A DNA stretch of 8,386 bases from contig JALRCL010000178.1 in NCBI GenBank assembly GCA_023268575.1, positions 1 through 8,386 on the forward strand, given 5' to 3'. A program made the position numbers and the translations under genes. This document shows, one piece after another, positions 5,707 through 8,386 of this stretch. Source of the stretch: Patulibacter sp. GTDB lineage: Bacteria; Actinomycetota; Thermoleophilia; Solirubrobacterales; Solirubrobacteraceae. Below the pieces are notes generated by a model, which worked only from the letters and a program-made list of their open reading frames with translations, had not been told where the DNA came from and made no database searches. How positions within the stretch are numbered: position 1 is the stretch's first letter; every line of letters starts with the position of its first letter.

Positions 5707-6459
5707 ATGACCCAGGATGCGCAGCGCCCCGTCGCCGTCGTCACCGGTGCCTCCAGCGGCATCGGCGCCGCCACGGCGCGCCGCCTGGCCGCGGACGGCT
5801 TCGACGTCGTGCTCGGCGCGCGGCGGACCGACCGGATCGCGGCGATCGCCGGCGAGATCGGCGGGCGAGCCCACCCGCTCGACGTGACCGACGCGGCCTC
5901 GGTGGCGGCCTTCGCCGCGGCGGCCGGTCCCTGTGCGGTGCTCGTGAACAACGCCGGCGGCGCCAGCGGTCTGGAGCCGATCGCCGACGCCGATCTGGAG
6001 CGCTGGCGGGCGATGTACGAGGTGAACGTCGTCGGACTGGCGCGCGTGACCCAGGCGCTGCTGCCGGCGCTCGAGGCCTCCGGCGACGGGCGGATCGTGA
6101 ACGTCGGCTCGATCGCGGCGTTCGAGACGTACCCCGGCGGCGCCGGCTACACCGGGGCGAAGCACGCCGTCGACGCCCTGAACCGGACGCTGCGGCTCGA
6201 GCTGCTCGGCCGGCCGATCCGCGTGATCGAGATCGACCCCGGCGCCGTGGAGACGGAGTTCTCCGTCGTGCGCTTCGACGGCGACGAGGACCGCGCCGCG
6301 GAGGTCTACCGCGGCATGACCCCGCTGGAGGCCGCCGACGTCGCCGACGTCATCGCCTTCGCGGTCACGCGGCCCGCGCACGTGAGCCTCGACCGGATCG
6401 TGCTGCGCCCGCGCGACCAGGCGACGGCGCGCGACGTCCACCGGCGCGACGACGCCTGA
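5707..6459 (+). CDS. Short-chain dehydrogenase/reductase, YdfG-like
   Basis: A classical short-chain dehydrogenase of 250 residues, a normal length. The cofactor motif TGASSGIG is at residues 13-20. The NNAG motif is at 81-84. The catalytic tetrad is N107 (EVNVVG), S135 (NVGSIAA), Y148 and K152 (YTGAK). Arginines after strand 2 (GARR, 37-40) favour NADP(H) over NAD(H). The DPGAVETEFS segment at 178-187 and the C-terminal SLDRIVLRPRDQA resemble the YdfG group, which oxidises 3-hydroxy acids such as serine and 3-hydroxypropionate. The substrate here remains inferred. The start is ATG 5707: the frame is open upstream to 5062, but that part is antisense to the amidase. It is convergent with the membrane protein gene to its right. 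The NADPH-linked chemistry and the nearby F420H2:NADP+ oxidoreductase may be functionally related, though nothing in the sequence proves it. Confidence 0.94.
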   Translation: MTQDAQRPVAVVTGASSGIGAATARRLAADGFDVVLGARRTDRIAAIAGEIGGRAHPLDVTDAASVAAFAAAAGPCAVLVNNAGGASGLEPIADADLERWRAMYEVNVVGLARVTQALLPALEASGDGRIVNVGSIAAFETYPGGAGYTGAKHAVDALNRTLRLELLGRPIRVIEIDPGAVETEFSVVRFDGDEDRAAEVYRGMTPLEAADVADVIAFAVTRPAHVSLDRIVLRPRDQATARDVHRRDDA

Positions 6460-6465
6460 TCCACG

Positions 6466-6516
6466 CCGCGCGCGCGGGCGGAGCGGGCCCAGGGTCGCAG
6501 CGGCCGACGGGTCGGC
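6466..6516. terminator. Bidirectional terminator region between convergent genes
   Basis: The 65-bp gap between the two stop codons holds a self-complementary ccgcgcgcgcgg (6466-6477) just after the dehydrogenase TGA. A second hairpin, gccgac-gg-gtcggc (6503-6516), lies 8 nt past the membrane gene stop when read on the minus strand. Both are GC-only and lack a T-tract. Placement between converging genes supports a termination role. Confidence 0.45.
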
Positions 6517-6524
6517 GGAAGAGG

Positions 6525-7481
6525 TCAACGGTCCTCGGGAGGCGGCAGCAGGACCGGCCGCCGCGGCAGTGGGACCGGCTCGGCCGCCGGCCGTCCGGCG
6601 ACGTCGTCGGGGTCGCGCACGGCGTGGCGCACCGGTCGCAGGCCGACGACGAGCAGCAGCAGGCCGACGCCGAGCAGCAGCAGCGGCCACCCGAGCAGGC
6701 CGTCGCCGCCGTCGGCGACGACCGCCAGCGCCACGAGCAGCGCGATCGCGCCGAGCCATCCGGGGCCCTGCTCGCGCACCGCCGAGGACAGCCCGACGAG
6801 GACGAACCCGAGGCTCAGGAGCAGGGCCTCCCACCCCCACGCCGCGCCGCCCGGCTCGGCGGGCAGCCCGAGCGGATCGCGCAGCGCGGCCACCGTGGGC
6901 AGCAGGAAGCTCGCGCCGAGGGCGATCGCCACCGCGGCGAGCACGTCGGCCAGCACGACCGCCTCGCGGTAGCGGTGGTCCAGGCGCACGAGGATCGCCG
7001 GCACGAGCCCGAGCGCCATCGCCAGCAGCGCCCACCGCAGGACGTCCAGCGGGGCGTCCCGGGCGGCGGCCGCGACCGCGGCGGCGGCGAGCGTCACGGC
7101 CACGAGGACCGCGCGCACGAGCAGCGAGAGCACCGACCCGCGCGCGACCGCCAGGCTGACCCACGGCACGCCGGCGGCCGCCGCCACGGCGACGACGAGG
7201 GCCGCCTCGGCGTGGGGCGCGACGAGCAGCGTCAGGTGCGCGGCAGCGGCGACGAGCGCCAGTCCGCTGAGCGCGTGGAGGACCTCCTGATAGGCGCGCA
7301 GGCGGGGCGCCTCGCGCGGGGAGCCCCAGGCCAGCACGCCCGTCAGGAGCGCGAGCGCCGCCGTCAGCCCGAGCCGCGCGGCGGTCGGGAGATCCAGGCG
7401 CAGCTCGGCCTCGACGACGAACGCCGCAAGCACGACGGCGGCTGCGCCGACGGTGTTCCCGCGGTGAGGACGAACGAGCAT
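6525..7481 (-). CDS. Polytopic membrane protein of unknown function, about 10 helices
   Basis: I do not recognise a named family. The 318-residue protein is almost wholly hydrophobic, with about ten probable membrane helices near residues 9-26, 33-52, 68-89, 91-112, 117-140, 146-166, 174-197, 214-233, 241-256 and 262-281. A Pro/Arg-rich hydrophilic tail of about 35 residues follows (PLPRRPVLLPPPEDR at the end), probably cytoplasmic. Short basic loops (WGSPREAPRLR, VRLDHRYRE) separate some helices. No transporter signature, conserved intramembrane charged pair or catalytic motif stands out. The ATG at 7481 has the best ribosome-binding site in the window, AGGAGG 5 nt upstream. That site lies inside the promoter of the divergent npdG gene only 24 bp away. 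The opposite strand carries a Gln/Arg-rich open frame that is its antisense shadow. The gene is convergent with the dehydrogenase gene. Confidence 0.85.
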   Translation of the reverse strand: MLVRPHRGNTVGAAAVVLAAFVVEAELRLDLPTAARLGLTAALALLTGVLAWGSPREAPRLRAYQEVLHALSGLALVAAAAHLTLLVAPHAEAALVVAVAAAAGVPWVSLAVARGSVLSLLVRAVLVAVTLAAAAVAAAARDAPLDVLRWALLAMALGLVPAILVRLDHRYREAVVLADVLAAVAIALGASFLLPTVAALRDPLGLPAEPGGAAWGWEALLLSLGFVLVGLSSAVREQGPGWLGAIALLVALAVVADGGDGLLGWPLLLLGVGLLLLVVGLRPVRHAVRDPDDVAGRPAAEPVPLPRRPVLLPPPEDR

Positions 7482-7491
7482 CGACCCCTCC

Positions 7492-7497
7492 TATACT
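7492..7497 (+). promoter_or_regulatory. -10 element TATACT for a leaderless npdG transcript
   Basis: TATACT is a near-consensus -10 hexamer. Eight nt separate it from the GTG at 7506, so transcription should start at or within a base or two of the start codon. No ribosome-binding site exists on this strand. The complement of the same bases (AGTATAGGAGG) includes part of the opposite gene's ribosome-binding site. No good -35 element is visible. Confidence 0.6.
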
Positions 7498-7505
7498 CCC
7501 CCGTC

Positions 7506-8177
7506 GTGCCCGGTCCCGTTGCGATCCTCGGTGGAACCGGTCAGCTCGGCTTCGGGCTGGCCCTCAGGCTCGCGCATGCGGGCACCGGGGTGATCATCGG
7601 GTCACGCGACGCCGCACGCGCCGAGGAGGCCGCGCACCGCGCCCTCGGCGCCGTTCCGGGGGGCGACATCCGGGGCCTCGCCAACGACGAGGCGACCGCC
7701 GCCGCCGCGCAGGTCGTCGTGCTCGCCGTCCCGTTCTCGAGCCAGGCCGCGACCCTCAAGGGGCTCGCCGAGGTCCTGCGCGAGGACCAGATCGTCCTCG
7801 ACGCGACCGTGCCGCTCGCCCCCGCCATCGGCGGCAAGCCGACCCAGCTGATCGGCGTCTGGCAGGGCTCCGCCGCCCAGCAGGCGCAGTCCCTCGTCCC
7901 CAAGGGCGTGCGCGTCGTCTCGGGCCTGCACACCCTGTCGGCCGACCTCCTGGCCGACCTCGAGCACCCGCTCGACCAGGACACGCTGATCTGCGGCGAC
8001 CGCAAGGCGGACAAGCAGGTCGTCATCGAGCTCCTGTCCGTGATCGACGGTCTGCGCGCCGTCGACGGCGGCCGACTCGAGCAGTCCCGGATCGCGGAGT
8101 CGCTCACCGCGATGCTGATCGGCGTGAACATCCGTCACAAGACGCACGCCGGCATCCGCATCACGGGGATCGAGTGA
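7506..8177 (+). CDS. npdG: F420H2:NADP+ oxidoreductase (F420-dependent NADP reductase)
   Basis: This enzyme transfers hydride between reduced coenzyme F420 and NADP+, joining the two cofactor pools in the cytoplasm. The 223-residue protein matches the family length of about 210-230. It opens with the dinucleotide-binding strand PVAILGGTGQLGFGLALRLA (residues 4-23), followed by the IGSRD motif (31-35) that contacts the NADP phosphate. The middle has VVLAVPFSSQAATLK (71-85) and VLDATVPLAP (97-106). The C-terminal half includes VVSGLHTLSADLL (137-149) and the final NIRHKTHAGIRITGI, both characteristic of the NpdG type. The start is the GTG at 7506. The frame is open far upstream, but that part is antisense to the membrane protein and unlike any NADP-binding protein. 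Its stop overlaps the cofD start by 4 nt (GTGA), indicating translational coupling. The adjacent F420 biosynthesis gene strongly supports the assignment. Confidence 0.95.
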   Translation: MPGPVAILGGTGQLGFGLALRLAHAGTGVIIGSRDAARAEEAAHRALGAVPGGDIRGLANDEATAAAAQVVVLAVPFSSQAATLKGLAEVLREDQIVLDATVPLAPAIGGKPTQLIGVWQGSAAQQAQSLVPKGVRVVSGLHTLSADLLADLEHPLDQDTLICGDRKADKQVVIELLSVIDGLRAVDGGRLEQSRIAESLTAMLIGVNIRHKTHAGIRITGIE

Positions 8178-8386
8178 CCTCCGGGGCGGTCGTGGTCCTC
8201 GCCGGCGGGACCGGCGGGGCGAAGCTCGCCCGTGGCCTGCTGGACCACGCGGGGAGCGACCTCGTCGTGCTCGCCAACCCGGGCGACGACGTGGAGATCC
8301 ACGGGGCGCACGTCGCCCCCGACGCGGATCTCGTGACCTTCTGGCTCGCCGACCGGATCGACGAGCGCGGCTGGGGCTTGGCCGAA
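8174..8386 (+). CDS. cofD: 2-phospho-L-lactate transferase CofD/FbiA, N-terminal 71 residues (runs off right edge)
   Basis: CofD (FbiA in actinobacteria) joins a lactyl-2-phosphate or phosphoenolpyruvate unit from an activated guanylyl donor to the deazaflavin Fo, forming F420-0 or dehydro-F420-0. The visible N-terminus carries family landmarks: VVLAGGTGGAKLARG (residues 7-21), LANPGDDVEIHG (33-44), PDADLVTFWLA (49-59) and RGWGLAE (65-71). The GTG start at 8174 overlaps the npdG stop in GTGA, so translation is probably coupled, with no separate ribosome-binding site needed. The frame is open to the window end, leaving most of the usual 300-plus residues missing. Further F420 genes (cofE/fbiB-like, cofC) may follow outside the window. 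The symbol fbiA would fit equally well. Confidence 0.93.
   Translation, partial: MTSGAVVVLAGGTGGAKLARGLLDHAGSDLVVLANPGDDVEIHGAHVAPDADLVTFWLADRIDERGWGLAE

Noticed and set aside
5646..5951. N-terminal extension of the amidase frame
   Set aside because: It overlaps the dehydrogenase N-terminus on the other strand and is unlike amidases. The family N-terminus fits the ATG at 5645.
4126..7164. 1012-residue minus-strand open frame
   Set aside because: It runs in another frame across the amidase, the dehydrogenase and a membrane protein. Composition is Arg/Ala/Gly-rich with no domain. Absence of stops is expected at this G+C.
6624..7505. Long upstream extension of npdG
   Set aside because: The frame is open but Gln/Arg/His-rich and antisense to the membrane protein gene, which has a strong ribosome-binding site. 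NpdG proteins start at the GGTG motif.
1..8386. CRISPR array, rRNA, insertion sequence or toxin-antitoxin pair
   Set aside because: I saw no regularly spaced direct repeats, no rRNA-like sequence, no transposase motif and no recognisable toxin. The accessory block does not amount to a complete defence system.

Overview
The window looks like chromosomal DNA from a high-GC actinobacterium, most plausibly of the Solirubrobacterales/Thermoleophilia type. This is inferred from the very high G+C, the Arg/Ala/Asp-rich proteins, the coenzyme F420 genes, tRNA genes without an encoded CCA, and start codons placed right behind promoter-like hexamers. No taxonomic search was possible.

Left part (1-2263), accessory-looking. 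A small gene of unknown function runs off the left edge on the minus strand (1-409). Next comes a poorly coding stretch with a perfect 12-bp hairpin (692-719). Then there are two minus-strand reading frames that are readable but broken by several frameshifts: one (817 to about 1300) ends in a winged-helix DNA-binding domain, the other (1303-2027) has a good ribosome-binding site and no recognisable family. This block ends at the 3' end of a tRNA-Leu(UAG) gene (2264-2346, minus), a typical insertion point for integrative elements. A decayed or poorly read integrated element is the simplest reading, but no flanking att duplicate is visible.

Middle part (2264-5645). Two tRNA-Leu genes (UAG on minus, CAA on plus at 3021-3103) flank a four-helix membrane protein gene (2413-2913). 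Two minus-strand enzyme genes follow: an inositol-monophosphatase-family phosphatase (3329-4138) and an amidase-signature hydrolase (4245-5645). Their stop codons are each followed by a copy of the same roughly 50-nt GC-rich repeat.

Right part (5646-8386). A YdfG-like short-chain dehydrogenase (5707-6459, plus) is divergent from the amidase and convergent with a polytopic membrane protein of unknown function (6525-7481, minus). That gene is divergent, across only 24 bp, from an F420 cassette: npdG (F420H2:NADP+ oxidoreductase, 7506-8177) overlaps by 4 nt the start of cofD/fbiA (8174 to the window end), a coenzyme F420 biosynthesis gene. npdG links the F420 and NADP pools and could supply NADPH to enzymes such as the nearby dehydrogenase, though that link is only inference.

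The core genes from 2413 onward are intact. The clearest second-look items are the frameshifted block beside the tRNA, the repeat shared at two adjacent gene ends, and the compact leaderless-type promoter arrangements.
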